Part shown: one piece after another, positions 46,264 through 59,757 of the stretch
How positions within the stretch are numbered: the first letter of the stretch is position 1
Layout: each line of letters opens with the position of its first letter
Assembly (NCBI GenBank): GCA_932294295.1
Contig: OW028584.1
Location: 7,758,407-7,822,406, forward strand
DNA length: 64,000 nt
Reading direction: 5' to 3'
Source: Alitta virens
Lineage: Eukaryota; Annelida; Polychaeta; Phyllodocida; Nereididae
Translations under genes and position numbers: made by a program
The notes under the pieces: model-generated
What the model was told of the DNA's origin: nothing
The model's input: only the letters and a program-made list of their open reading frames with translations
The model's database searches: none

Positions 46264-49200
46264 CTGCCACACTGGTGTGTACCCGACGAGAGCCCATATA
46301 TGGGGTAAAACGGGGGCACCTTGAGTAACTTGAGAAAACATTAGGAAAGTATAACTGAAGATAAAGTATTCAGTTTTTGTTGGAATAGATTATACTTTTA
46401 GCCTGAACCTTAAAAGTGTTTTAGTTGTCTCCACTGTTTCTGTATTTTTCGTTTTTATGTATTTTTTTATCAATATACAATATTATTTTCCAAATATACT
46501 CCCGAAGTCTACTTATAAAAAATATGTTTTAAGTGTACAACATTTTCCTGTCACTTTAGTCGCCTTTGCAGTCAGGAGTGATAAAAACAGTTTGCATTCA
46601 ACTGCCAGGAACTGCCAGTTTTTTGCTAAGGACTTCCTGGCAGCGGTAAGGCCTTCAACTGCTGTGTGATCAAAGCCCTTACCGTCATGCACTGCTTCGC
46701 TTTGAAGCTTGTCACGTGAAGCAGAATAGCAGAGGCCCCGGATGCTAGGAGAAAAAATGTGCATGAAAAAATATTCACCTTGTTGTGGAAAGTACTGTTC
46801 TATAAAAGTCCTTATATTTGTAATTATGGGCTATCCCGATATTCCACAGAATTAATAATTTAGTGAGATATCTTGAACGGAAGCTGTGATCAATATATCA
46901 TAATAAATATTTAATATAGAACTTTGGGACACAGAGTTTGCACAAAACGCAATTGCACTTCTGGTGTGCTTTGTTTTCACAGCAAGGCAATTCCTTTTTT
47001 GCTACTTAGGCTTAAGTCTGTTAATGCATGATTGAGGTTTTTACCATTCATCTTTGTACACACTGTTGCAGCCTGGGAGGAGTCTACTATCTTATTTTGC
47101 TGCTGCAAACTTGTAATCCGGTAATCTGGCAGAACCTGGTATGCACTTGAGAAGCAGCGGGGAGCTTGGTGCCTCAGACCCGTCTTGGCAATGAATCCGT
47201 TGCAATCCACGCGGATGACACATTCTGATGGCATTTCATGCCAAGTAATCCTGGCTCCACCCTCCACCTTTCCAACCAATATGAATTATGCCCAACACCT
47301 TGGTCGCTACCTTTCAATGGCAACAAGTTAAGGTAGCTATATTCGCCATGTCTTAGCTTCATGGAGAATGAAAGATGTTTGCATGTTTTATGATTTGCTT
47401 CTTTCTTACAGCCAATTTCGTAAACTTGGAAATCAATCTCATAGAATTGGAAAATAAACGCCAGAGGACGCTGTGAGAATCGACGACTCTTATTGGTTGA
47501 GTGATTGCCTTAACCAATGGGAGTCCCTAGATTCACATGACATCATCTGGAGTTAAGCTTACAAGTCGATGAAATTAGTTCCCAAGTGTACGAAATTAGC
47601 TGTTAGTACTCAGCTCTACAAACAAAGAGATAGCATTGTCTAAAAATAAATGTTTAATGTGAATGGGATAGTATGGAATACACACAACTGTATAACAGTT
47701 GCTTGGACTTTACAAAAAAGGGCTTACTAAAACCATGCGTTTTCAACCTTCTTTTAAAATCCTCAATAATGTCACTTTTTTATACTGCTTGGCAGTTTAA
47801 ACGAGGTGTTTGGGAAGGCCAGGAATTCTGACTCCAATCTTAGATGAAAAATATGAATTTGTGCAATGACCAAAGGCCACATGACTCTAAATATGTTTGT
47901 AAGTTGTAAATATACCAAATATATCACTCTAATTTACGAAGGTTATTGAGAAGAAGAGCTGGTTAGAATATCTTTGATACAAACACAATACTGTTTCCAC
48001 AAATAGCACAGACACAGTGGGTGTCCTACCTTCAGATGGAAGCCACCAGCGTCTATTACATTTACAGTAGTGCTATGGAAGTAGGAATAACAATGCCTGG
48101 ATCTTTCTTTTGGGTCAGCAGATGACCTAGGGTCACCCAGTAATGTTATATCAACATAGCTGGGAGAGCGGCATAGTATATTGAACATAGTGGGGAATAA
48201 TAGGATTGCTTTGGAATGGGATGAAGTTATTTCCATGCATAGAACAGCATGGAGGTCCTGAATGGCAGTTTGGGCCATTTGTGTAGAAGCAACCCCATTC
48301 CTGCAAGAGATATGCCTTGTGCAGCTCGCAGAGCATTGACCCAGCTAGCTCTGCTTCACTCAATGACAGGCATTGAGGCTGTGCTGCTTGCTGCTGCTGC
48401 TGCTGCTGTTGATGCTGCTGCTGCTGGCTCCACATCCCCCACTGCAGCCAAGCGGGCTGATGCTACAAGACCTGCTACAGAAGAGATGTGTGTGTGATGG
48501 AGCAGGATACACCAGCCTCTAATATGCTGCGGTGATATCAGGCAAACACACATCAGCCATAGTGCTGGTCGTATGTAGCCACCTTGAAGTACAGTTTGTC
48601 ATTCTCTGTGCTATGGATAACGCAGTGTTATGTACCCACATGGAATACACATGAGCCAATTGCATAGCCCCCTGCTACATTGCTGATCTACTTAACCCAG
48701 AATGTTTGGATGCTAAACAACACCAGGTCAGTAGGATCTTAGGATATAGGACATACATCTGAATGTGTCGCTGCAGAGAAAGATCTCGGAATAACATAGA
48801 CACATCTTAGCAACCGAATTGTCTCCAAGACAACACATTTTGATGCAATTATTACGTGACAACAACCAAGAGGCAGCTGACATTGAACACCAGCCAACCT
48901 AGACAGACCCTGTAGGCTGCCTACTGCAAACACAAAGTGAGTATATACAATGTGTTCCAGAATATCTTTGCTCCTTAATAAATGAATAATGCAGTAAAGA
49001 TCGAAACTGTGCCTATGAAATGTCCCATCAGTATTGTGCCATTCTCACTCTTGTCATATCTAAGCAGTACACACAAACCAATATTACTGACAAAGACAAT
49101 CTGGTCTTTTTGTCACAGTTACATTATTGTTGTTGACATTGTGTTTTACCATTTGCTCTGCTCCTGTCCAAGTACAATATATAATGTGTCATTCGTACCT

Positions 49201-50285
49201 TGAATATATACTGCATCTCCCTTCATATCAGCAACTGTCATTGTAACTATGTTGTGTTACTGTATCAGATGAAAGGTAATTAGGTTCATCAAATACAGAG
49301 AGGTGTCTCCCTTAATTAGTACATCAGGTCATTTACTACAGACAGGAAGGAATATTTTGTACTAGTAGATAGATATGTCATTTTAGTGAAATATGAATAA
49401 GCTTGACATTGTCTTCCAGAAACAGCATGATGTTAGGCATTATAATAGCTAGCTACTGTATTGTTCTGCAAAGCGTCCCACCCCACCAAATACTGCCTTT
49501 TAGTACCAAAAATAGATGTCTATATATGTGTGGTGATATCTGCAACAGACGAACTTCTCGTTATATGTTAGCTAGCTATATGGGACGAACAGTCTTCTGT
49601 ATCAAATGTGTCTTTGATATTCTATCAGCCACGTATATCCGCTTCTTTACAAAGCTATCTTATACGGTTGTTTGGTTTGTTTGGTCAGGCAGACTTGCAG
49701 GAAATAGCCAATGGTCAGGAAATAGCCAATGGTCAGTCTGTGTGGTGTATATTTTTCATCATTTGCCTGTGCACTGTGTGGAACCCAGACGTAGATGGCT
49801 CCTGTCAATGTCAATACAAAATGGCTCACAGTCATGTCATAAGGCGCTCACTCATATATTCATATATCTTGGCCTAATCTGCCTCCCCAGGCCGCTTCAC
49901 AAGTGCACTGGCTGACAGATGAGCAGGTCTATACTGCCATACATACAGTTGGCTGAAAGGATTGGCCACAATCGATAAATTCACACGGCTAGGCTCTCCT
50001 CTCACTCAATGTGCAGCTCAGCCTGGCCATAATAACACCAGGACTGGCACCAGACTCGTGTAATATATGTATTCCTTATGTGGTGTCCTTATGAGGGGAT
50101 TATGTTTAATGGAAAGGCCTAGATGTTCATTTACTGGATGATGCCAGGAGTTGAAACAGATGTAGTTGCACCTACTGGCTCATCCAGTTGAATCTACTGC
50201 ATCCCAGTAGAGTCTGTAGCAAGTGGCAACCAGCCTTTTTTTTTCATATTTGTTGTCTGGAATTTTGTACCATATAATGTTTCTA
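46264..50285. other. Non-coding, no supported gene
   Basis: It holds a (GCT)n run at about 48384-48425 and a perfect 18-bp tandem duplication (49698-49715 and 49716-49733). An open frame of 170 codons at 49403-49915 spans that duplication but lacks any protein-family feature. Confidence 0.45.
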
Positions 50286-50412
50286 GGATAGGATAGGATA
50301 GGATAGGGTAGTGTAGGACAGGGTAAGGTAGGGTATGGTAGGGTAGGGTATGGTAGGGTAGGACAGGTAAGGTAGGGTATGGTAGGGTAGGGTAGGGTGG
50401 GATAGGATGGGG
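50286..50412. repeat. (GGATA/GGGTA)n pentanucleotide array
   Basis: About 125 bp of pentanucleotide units shifting from GGATA to GGGTA and GGTAT variants. Confidence 0.9.
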
Positions 50413-51422
50413 TGGGAATGGTAGGATGGAGGTCCTTGTCTCCCCTTCAGTAAAGCACACCAGAAGAGAAGCAAAGGAGAAATAAACAAACTGTAGTACT
50501 CGAGAAATTCCTGTGGGGCACTTCTAATAACCCTAGCAGCACTTTCTCACAAGATTCCAACGTTGGCAAAGCTGCTTGTATCAGTACATGTAGGCTTTGG
50601 GAATGTAGTGTAGTATGACCTAGATGGTCTTGTTTTGACTGATCAAGTAGTTTTTTTTGGTAGTGGCTGGTGTTTCTTTGAGAAGTTCATTGGCTATGAT
50701 TATAGCTAGAAAATAATTTACAGCTATATCGTAGTACATTTGTAGAATTTTCACTCAGAGAACAGTATTAAGAAGAACAAGTTAATTCACTCTATCATTT
50801 CTAAACAATCCCATTAAATAGATTTCTTAATTTCATCGAGGGTAAACATATTTGTTTGATGGCACCCCATATTTACAATGTTTGGTGCTTGTTTATGCGC
50901 ATTCTTCAGATGTTAACATCACAGAAAAGAATGTTTTAAAACGCAACTTCCAAAACATGGCCCAGAACGGCTGAATAAGCAAATTTGAGTTTTAACCTTT
51001 CGCAGGAATCTATTGTCCATCTTTGCACTTTAATGGATTCCTTATTACGTGGTTCAAAGCAGAGCTTTACAAGCACATTATTTACGTTGAAACAAAACCC
51101 GCTTACCTCTCAGCATCTCGGAGAATGCTGCAGCACAGCTGGACTACGCATCAGTATTTGCACAGTCCTCTCAGCATCCCCCAAGCATCTTCAGCAGCAA
51201 CCCGCTGAGAAACTGGCAAAGAGATGCTTGTTTGTCAGAAGTTGTTTTCTAAACAGGTATTCTTTATGGTTTTGGAGGAATATGTAGAGTGTGTAACATT
51301 TGTGTACCTATAATCTAGGATTATTATTTCATTTTTGTGTCTAATAAGATGAATTCGTTGACTTCGATGTGTTTGTCTTCATTGCAATCAGCAATCAGCA
51401 AAAGTACATTTATCACGAATTA
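50413..51422. other. Non-coding, no gene seen
   Basis: No supported feature. Confidence 0.45.
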
Positions 51423-51577
51423 TACATGGCCAAATGTGCCACGTGCGTTTTCCATGAGAAAGATAAACGCATGGAAAACGCATGGTTTCTAGCTAATTAT
51501 AATGAGGCAAAAACCATGCATTTTCCATGCGTTTATCCAAACGCATGGAAAACGCACGTGGCACAATTGGCCATGTA
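51423..51577 (+). mobile_element. Hairpin MITE, copy 1
   Basis: A nearly complete palindrome of 155 bp with ends TACATGGCCAAATGTGCCAC and TGGCACAATTGGCCATGTA. The inner arms repeat AACGCATGGAAAACGCATGG, and the centre is AT-rich (TAGCTAATTATAATGAGG). The ends are TA, as for TA-targeting MITEs. Confidence 0.9.
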
Positions 51578-52566
51578 GCTTCTGTTATTCTGTAAACATG
51601 TGTCTACAGTACAACTCATGAAGAATGTTGAACTTATCTGCCCAGAGCTGCGACCAGCTGTCAATGCGAACTCAACCTGAAGCAGTCATATGAGACACCG
51701 GCCAAGCCAACTCATTTACTTAGAAGTAACAGTAGCTCGTTATTTTCTTGATGGTAATGTACTTCTGAGCTGGAATAATCAATAGCCATATATTACAGCC
51801 AATTGCAAAGAAGCCTACCTAGAGTGGAAACCATAGATAGACCATGCAGAGTCTGGATAAGGATCTATAGGCCATAAAAGTCATATTGGAGGAATTATAG
51901 GCAGATGTGTGTGGGTGATCAATCCCTGGCACTCAATCAAATTTGTACTCAATCAGGCGTCATTGATGCTAATTAGCCCCACTCTTAAATTACCTCATAA
52001 TAACAATATAGCGTGGTGGGGTTGGGTATAATAAAACACAATTATGGTCTATTGTTGCGGCATGGGAAGGGATTAATTGTATATAGGCAGACAATGGCAC
52101 TGTCAGAAATATGCCACTGTAGCTAGCTGATGAGACTGCAGTCTCTCATGAGTTCCGTTGCTATGGTAAGAAGGATTTAGACCGTAACCAACTGGTAGCT
52201 AGCATCTCTGGCAGATTATGATGCTGAGGCATGAATACAAGTCTATCTCATAGCTGCAGGAGAGATGTAACTGCACATGAATGATGCTATTCTTGGTTGC
52301 TTATTAAGCAAAGAGCTCTCTGAACTGCCAGCCTTCCTGCAGGCTTAACCAAGCAAGATAATTCTTGGCTCCGTCCAATGCCACAGATCAAAAAAAAATA
52401 ACAACATGTGTGAGCCAAGTTATATAAGAATGCAGATGAATTCTAGTTCCGATACTGAGAACTGAACATACGTGATCTGTGCATACACTGTATAAAGGTG
52501 TATGGTGATGAACTTATGAATCTTGAACCAAAACAGTCATACTTTTTAGTCTACTGCCTGTATAAG

Positions 52567-52697
52567 ACATGGCCAAATGTGCCATGTACATTTTCCATGA
52601 GAAGGATAAACGCATGGTTTTTAGCTAATTATAATGAGGCAAAAACCATGCGTTTATCCTTCTCATGGAAAACGCATGTGGCACAATTTGCCATGTA
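52567..52697 (+). mobile_element. Hairpin MITE, copy 2 (internally shortened)
   Basis: The same ends and centre as copy 1, but about 131 bp long because the right-arm CATGCGTTTATCC block is reduced. The left end reads GACATGG instead of TACATGG. Confidence 0.88.
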
Positions 52698-53362
52698 TAT
52701 CACAGTAAACAAAAGCAATCTGTGTGTAAGAGGTTGAATAACCTTTTGCAATTGAAATACATACTTTGGATATAGAATTTAACTCTAATACTTGGCAATA
52801 CAAGCTATCACATCAGTTTAAACAGTATTTTTACAGTGCTATATAAGTCAACACAGAGAATGAGCAATATAGCTCACAACAATGTTGAGCAAAACAATTC
52901 CTTGCCAACTTCTGCAATCCCAGAAACTTGGTGCAATTGAATCGGAGCTGGCGAGATACATTCCAAGCGACATTCTATGCAAAATATTTACCTGGCAGAC
53001 CTATAAAACATAGCTCTATTTTCTTCATTACGATATGTGGAGCTGTGCGTTTACTAAAACACTCAGCCTCCCAGGTGAGCTACAAGCCTGGCTTTTTTTT
53101 TCATCCTAGTAGTAAAAAGGTGTAACTCCCCTCGCACCAGCCTACATTTTTCATGCAAAAAAGTGTCTTGACCTAAAAAATAGAGAAAGTAAATTGCTGA
53201 TGGGGGCTGCAGAAACATGTACAAGGAATTTGGTTTGTCCAGTGTGTGTACGAGACTTCTCAAGTTTGTAGCAATTGAACGTTAATTATAAATAAGTAAG
53301 AAAATCTTTATTGGAAATTAAAAATGAACATTGACAACCCATAGACAGTATATCAGACTATA

Positions 53363-53517
53363 TACATGGCCAAATGTGCCACATGCGTATTCCATGAGAA
53401 GGATAAAGGCATGGAAAACGCATGGTTTTTAGCTAATTATAATAAGGAAAAAACCATGCGTTTTCCATGCGTTTATCCAAATGCATGGAAAACGCACGTA
53501 GCACAATTGGCCATGTA
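53363..53517 (+). mobile_element. Hairpin MITE, copy 3
   Basis: 155 bp, the same orientation and structure as copy 1, with a few substitutions. Confidence 0.9.
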
Positions 53518-55888
53518 CATATATAGCATTTTGTCATTAATTAAGTTCATGTTTCATGGAATTCTTCCAGACAACCGACCATCTAGTTAGTCAAAGCTTA
53601 TACCCGTGGAACCAAAACTCAAACTGAATAAATTATTAATTAATAAAGACACTTATCTATGCACCATTAAACCACCATTAAAATATCTTAAGATGTCACT
53701 GGTTATCTAGGAAACTGTACTATGTAGAACTGCATATATAATGCATGACGTGTTCATCGAAATATCGTAATAGGTAGCTGTGTACATATGATGCCTGCTC
53801 CTTTCTCCACCTAGATAACAAAACCTCTTGCCTAGATAACCTAGAATCCGCTGGCATCCGATACCCTCAGGGTATTTTTCATACATGCACTTCCGAGATT
53901 TTGCATTGCACGGACACTCCATTAGTATTGGGCTTTTTGGCAGAGTGCCAACTAGAGGTTGCCGTGGCATCGTAAAATGTCATTCATTCTTTGGCATCCG
54001 CAGTTGCCGCCGCATCTTGCCAAACAGACAGATGCCAAGGCAAGATGCTAGGATTTCATTGAGCAATAGAAGGCCGTAAAATAACCGCTTGGCTCCCGTG
54101 AAAGGCGTTATACATTGGCTGTGAAATGGGTGAGGGTGACGTGCTAATGCGCTGTACTGAGCTACTTATGAAGAACATTCAACGGCTATCTACAGATAGA
54201 AACCACTAAGTGGTGCTACAAGAAGCCAAACCAAGCCGTACCTAGTTGGAGACCTGGAGCAATAGCTAGATGGTATAGTTTGGTGGTAGATGGCAGTGTT
54301 GAAGTAGTGACCCTAGTTAGTTTCACTCAAAACCGGATCTAAAAGTACATATTTATGATATATTAGATAAATTTCATACATTTACCAAGGTTTATATTTA
54401 TCTGGTGATAGATGTAAGACGATTATTAGCTTTAGAAGTGGACAGAAGCAGTTGGCTTTAGCATGTTTAGACCACTGCCAGGTACAGGTCGCTACAGACA
54501 GCTAGAGTCGACCGTATTTTATGAAACTAACTGTAGATCATGTTATGAAGGCTATATTACATCAATTGTTGTTAATAAATGTTATTACATGTAGAAATAC
54601 TGTAACATTTGTATCTTAGAACTGTGATTTTACATTTGAGACTTGCCGAGTTTCACCTTCTGGTGAAGTCTTAATTTGAAAGAACTTGCTTCACGTTTAT
54701 ACAAAAACAAAAGCATATTGTAAGAAAATTGTTTGCTGATGGTTTTCAAAAACAGTAGAGGGAAGAGGAATTCTGCCGATTCACTCAATAAACAAATTCT
54801 TGTAACTGTGTTGTCATTTTCGGCGTTTCAAATTGGCAGAACGCCTCCCATGATCCTAAGCCATAGCAAAAGCCTTGAAATCCAGCCCAGGAAAACGGCA
54901 GAAACGAGATCTGGCGCCATCATATTGAACTGATAAGCCCTGACAGTGATTTGGGAAGCCTTTTGAAATGGCTTCAGGATGAAACGCAACAATGTCAGTT
55001 GTGCTGTTGGAAACTCCAGAACTGCGAGGTACCGACAAAAACCGCCAGCAAAGAACTTTGATGGATGGAAGTTGCGGGAAATTCCTTCTTTTTTTCAATG
55101 TTGTGTGCAAAATAATCGGCTTTATTATTACTCATTGTGGAGTTCCGTGCATTATCAGAGAAGATCTGAAAACGTGTTGGAATCAGAAGTGAACAATCCT
55201 GATAAATCTAAGGGTGTGGAGGCCATTAAGTCACATAATCAATGTGCTGAAAAGCAACTGTTTTAAGTTACTCCTTAAGGCGATTATTCCGTAACGTGTA
55301 ACCCATAATATCAAATATAATTGTTTCCTGCGCCTCTGATTTTAGCTGATATTATAATACAGTACAGACAGCTACAATGTGTAACATTTTGACATTTAGC
55401 AAAAGCTGCATGTCGTCAGTGGAGTGCTGACAACCTGAGCCCAGAGTTATTTAGATACAAGGGGGGCAGGACTAGCAGGGTGTTCATGGCTGCGATATTT
55501 GTTTGCCGATAAATAGGCCCAAAGTGTGATATTGTGATCTGCTTTGATCTGCAAAGATACACTTAGCAGCCCCACCCTAGCAGTTGATAGAACACAATGA
55601 CTGAGATCTGTCGAAAGAGAGAAAGAGTGTGTAATTTCATTGTTTTGCGTCATTATTCCCGTTTCTGATGATTCCTGTAGCTTTGTTGAATATTCTTGTA
55701 CTTTAAAAAAAATCGAATTAGTCTGTGAAGATGATGTGACAATATGGCTTTCAGCTTTTCTGAATAAAAGGTACCCATTTGTTGGATAGCTATGTTTGTA
55801 AATATAAAGCGTTGGACCACCTTACGAGTACTTGGGATAAGCCAAATCAGTTTCACGAACTACATTTCCTAGGAGTGCAACATTTCAA
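53518..55888. other. Non-coding, no gene seen
   Basis: Short open frames only. None has domain signatures. Confidence 0.45.
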
Positions 55889-56056
55889 TCATTCTACCTG
55901 ACCTTAAGGTTTTATGGCAGAGAAAGAAAATCATTCTACCTGACCTTAAGGTTTTATGGCAGAGAAAGAAAATCATTCTACCTGACCTTAAGGTTTTATG
56001 GCAGAGAAAGAAAATCATTCTACCTGACCTTAAGGTTTTATGGCAGAGAAAGAAAA
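55889..56056. repeat. 42-bp minisatellite, four identical units
   Basis: The unit begins TCATTCTACCTGACCTTAAG. Four copies start at 55889, 55931, 55973 and 56015, and I see no differences between them. This implies a very recent expansion or ongoing homogenisation. Confidence 0.97.
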
Positions 56057-56774
56057 TGTATTACAAAATAAAACAAGAATATATGTGAAATCACCTATTG
56101 TGACTTTGTGTAGTACTTGTGTGCAGGCTGAGCTGATGGCATATACTGCCAAGTGAAGCCTGCATGTTCATTTGTACAAAGCCCCAATCCTTTGCACCTT
56201 GTTAAACATTAATGGCAGGAGGAAAACCTTAGAGGGAATTTATCTTTGATAGGTAATGACATTACAGCCAGCATTCCTTTGTTTACTTGAGTTTCACCGA
56301 GGCAGAATGAGCTCTCTTTCCTTTCCATGGGGCTGATGTATGTTTCCTGTGAAAATGGCTTTCGTAGATGGCTGAGATATGTGAGGCATTTGTGTTATTA
56401 GTTATGGAATGACTGAGAACTGTATTGCAATAAACAGAATGCTATTGTGCAATATTGTGCATGTGTGGTACTCCGCATAGTGTTTATTTTTTGAAGGATT
56501 GATGTTGAGAAATTGGATTTTCAAACTTTCCTATTTTAAATTTAATTATCGAGTTTTGTCAGAAATTGGCTTGTTTCAAAAAGACTGCTAGACTTTGTCA
56601 ACCTGCAGGAGGAAAATCCAACTTTTAGTTCCAATTAAAATTGATCTACTCCAAGCAGGTGTTAGTAACTTCTTTTTGTTTTGTTCGAGTAAAAATAGAC
56701 CAGCCTGACCTTTCTGTTTTGTAAAAAATGGGGTAGTCAAGTTATGTCAAGGGAACTTGTTTTATTATGAACTA

Positions 56775-56969
56775 CAGTTGCTCTCAAAAGTAAGAGCACC
56801 ACTGCAAATCCGTCACCTCTCCTGGATATCTCCTTGCTGGACTGTCTGTTATTAATATGAAATACAAACTTTTATCAAAATATTGAAATATTTCTTATAT
56901 AACCATAAACTAAAACAAGGCTGGTTCAAATCAATAAAACCTGGGTACGCTAACTTTTGAAAGCAACTT
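56775..56969. mobile_element. Tc1/mariner-like MITE
   Basis: The left end CAGTTGCTCTCAAAAGTAAG and the right end (reverse complement AAGTTGCTTTCAAAAGTTAG) form imperfect inverted repeats of about 25 bp. TA dinucleotides flank them (56773-56774 and 56970-56971). The ends have the typical Tc1-like look (CAGT...CAAAAGT). There is no coding capacity. Confidence 0.65.
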
Positions 56970-56971
56970 TA

Positions 56972-57510
56972 TCTGCTGGGTATATCACCAGTGTTTGACA
57001 TACCCACCCTGACAAATCAAAGCTGCATGGGAGTATGGACATACCATGTATCCTCATCAGTGCCCCCCCCCCCCCCCCAGCACCAAAACAGCAGCCCAAG
57101 GACCCTCCAGGCAGTTACCGCATGTGACAGCTTGTGGCAGCATCATGCTACATAGGATATGTGACTACTCACAGCATGTCAATGAGCAGGCGCCTCGTTA
57201 GCCGGCCTCTCAAAGGGATATGGAGAGGCTACATGGCACTTTACATGCTCTTGGCGCACACGGGTCCCTGTTAGGATCAACCGAGATCAGGAGAATGCTT
57301 GATCAACTGCAGAAGATGCTGTGTAGTGATTGATGCGGGATGGTGCGGCCATGTAAATGATGAGGGAGGCTGGGTGTTCAGTATTGCCATTATAATGCAG
57401 CTGGAGGGGGTGCCCATGGTCGTGCTTTAGAGATAGCCGATTGGTTATATGAGTGATTTGTTGTCTGTACATTCAGGTTTTCCAAGCATTGATCATTCTG
57501 AACCAGTGTA
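56972..57510. other. Non-coding GC-richer stretch
   Basis: A poly-C run lies at about 57063-57079. The rest resembles the wording of Tc1-like elements only vaguely. No frame is open. Confidence 0.35.
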
Positions 57511-57514
57511 ATTC

Positions 57515-57610
57515 ATGGATGTGGATCCATGGGGTAAATTTGTAACATGGTGTAGTCTCTTAAGCCCTCTTATTTCATCATTACGTCTGCTGTAACTGGT
57601 TCAGCTGGTT
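57515..57610 (+). mobile_element. Fragment of SINE family B
   Basis: CCATGGGGTAAATTTGTAACATGG and TTTCATCATTACGTCTGC, in sense orientation. Confidence 0.55.
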
Positions 57611-58066
57611 CAGACCAAAAGCATTGAGACACAGACCAGATTCTCTCTCCTTTCAGGGTTAGGTCTTAAACCTACACGTTAATTTGGTGGAAGTGTAAAT
57701 AGCGCACCACAATAGTTAGCATTTTTAAATTTGTATGTTCACCAAAAACAAACATTTGTTTTTGAGCTAAATTGTTTAGCATAGGGCTCAGAATAGGGCT
57801 CAGCTGGCTCCTGAATCATTGCTTTCACCTGAGCCATTATTGATGTTCATAAATAACACCTGCGCTGTCATTGTATGTGTCTAAATGATGGATCTGGTAT
57901 TAGTGTTAATGTCAAGAGATTCGTTTATGGTGTACATGGAGATGAAATTCTTATCCTTGTATCATTTGGCAGTTTCACTTTTAATGGCATTTGATTTATC
58001 TTTGAATCTTACACTATTTTTAATCGCACCTGAAACCTTTTAGCAATCCGTTTGTTGTACCTTTTA

Positions 58067-58220
58067 TACATGGCCAAATGTGCCACGTGCGTTTTCCATG
58101 AGAAGGATAAATGCATGAAAAATGCATGGTTTTTAGCTAATTATAATTAGGAAAAAACCATGCGTTTCCATGCGTTTATCAAAACGCATGGAAAACGCGC
58201 GTAGCACAATTGGCCATGTA
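58067..58220 (+). mobile_element. Hairpin MITE, copy 4
   Basis: 154 bp, the same family and orientation as copies 1-3. The arms are slightly diverged. Confidence 0.88.
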
Positions 58221-59541
58221 TTAAATTTGAATATTTGAATCAAATGATACTGACGGTTAGTATGTAAAAATCTAGCTCAGAATTGACGCTTCACGTGAAA
58301 TATGGCTGTTGTATAATTACAACGTTTGTAAACATTTTGTCAATGAGTTTAATTTGAATGACCGACTGCTCTTAATGGTGAAGTGGTTAACAAGCAAGGT
58401 TTTATGAGCAAGGTGATTTTAATATTGAAGTGCTATTAGAAAGAGTTTCCACCGTTTTTGCTGTTGTGTGGGACATTGACTTGCCTGGCCATAGACATTC
58501 AATCTGAGTACAACCCATTTTTCTGTCTCACAACAGCCTTGCCTAACTCCCTCGTACATGTTCTGTCCCACCATAATGATACCAGTTCCTAAATGCCCCC
58601 GTCATAGCCTCATCTTGCCCAATCATAATGATGGGGAGGTCGAACATGATGATGGCCACGTGGAGATGTGATGTTGGGATGCGGAGGCAGATTACATGAT
58701 GCTGCAGCAGCAGCTAGCAAGCAGCTCTGTCATCCATCACATATTGACAAGTGCTTTCGATCAATATGTGTCCGAACAAGGACCCCTCATATACCATAAC
58801 ACATGGTGTTTCCCCCCAATAATTGTGTTCTGATATCAACACGCCTGGCCTTTCCATTGTATTACCAGAGTCCTGCTTGTATAATAGGTTGGTGTCCTTT
58901 ACGTGAATCTGTACATCCCATTTGGCGGCCATCTTCTAATTTGTTGGCAGGCATTGTATAAACGTAGGGGGTCAATAAAAGTATTCCTGAGCAATCACTG
59001 AATAAGTGATGAACATAATGTAAGAGCCATTATCCTTCACCCAACATTCAAGTACACCGTATGCCAAATGCTGCGATAGAAAAAGATAGAAAAAAAAAAA
59101 GCTTTCTGTGAAAATTTTAAAAAGAAAATAAATGTTCAGATAGCATAATAATATACACTATACACACGTTGCACTTTCAGGAAGGATTGCCTGTTTCAGA
59201 CAAATAATTGTTTCACTGGTGTCAATCCAAAAATTCGTTTAAGATCAGCCAAGATTTTGTTAGGCCTTTGAAAAAGACTCTTTTCTAAGAGTGTGAGTTT
59301 GAAAGTATTTGTATCATCGGATTGACTATAAGCGTAGTCCTAAAATTGACTACTGTTAGTCATATACATTGTATGACGCTCATGGGTAGTCATTTTAACT
59401 ATATTTTGGTACAATATTTGGCATTATAATAGGTGCTGTGAAGTGTCGATTTGAATTCAGCTTTTCCTGAACGATTTAGACTACCTGTACTGTTATATTT
59501 TTAGCGCACTCAGACGTATGGTCTATTTTACCCATCTACAT
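58221..59541. other. Non-coding, no gene seen
   Basis: No supported feature. Confidence 0.45.
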
Positions 59542-59551
59542 GCTACACGCT

Positions 59552-59747
59552 GGGCGGGGGCCTAGCTCAGAGGTAGCGCTCTGGGCTTCCAACCGCTGGG
59601 TCCCGGGTTCGATTCCCGGTCGAGCCTAAGTTGGATGGCTGTTTCATCCTTCGTCTCATTGCCATGGTCTCTGCCTGTCCTAATTAGCCCATCAGGTGTA
59701 GAAATACAGGACGTAAAGCCCTAATCCACCAACCCATCCACCCACAC
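59552..59747 (+). mobile_element. tRNA-Gly-like SINE, family A, full length
   Basis: The tRNA head has an A box (TAGCTCAGAGGTAGCGC), a TTCC anticodon loop and a perfect box B (GGGTTCGATTCCC). The body follows and ends in (CCCA)n-like sequence. The duplication GCTACACGCT flanks it (59542-59551 and 59748-59757). The acceptor stem does not pair, so this is not a working tRNA gene. Confidence 0.9.
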
Positions 59748-59757
59748 GCTACACGCT

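Noticed and set aside
46634..46684. Small CGGTAAGG...CCTTACCG hairpin
   Set aside because: An 8-bp stem is expected by chance at this scale and nothing around it supports a function.
48249..48497. Ala-rich open frame with (GCT)n
   Set aside because: Driven by a trinucleotide repeat, with no splice sites or domain.
49403..49915. Plus-strand open frame of 170 codons
   Set aside because: It runs across an 18-bp tandem duplication, has no family signature, and its composition looks like random AT-rich sequence.
57060..57460. Possible decayed Tc1 transposase
   Set aside because: I could not find a frame or the DDE motifs. The resemblance is too vague to annotate.
59552..59625. Possible functional tRNA-Gly gene
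   Set aside because: Box A and box B are good, but the acceptor stem does not pair and the sequence continues into a SINE body with flanking duplications.
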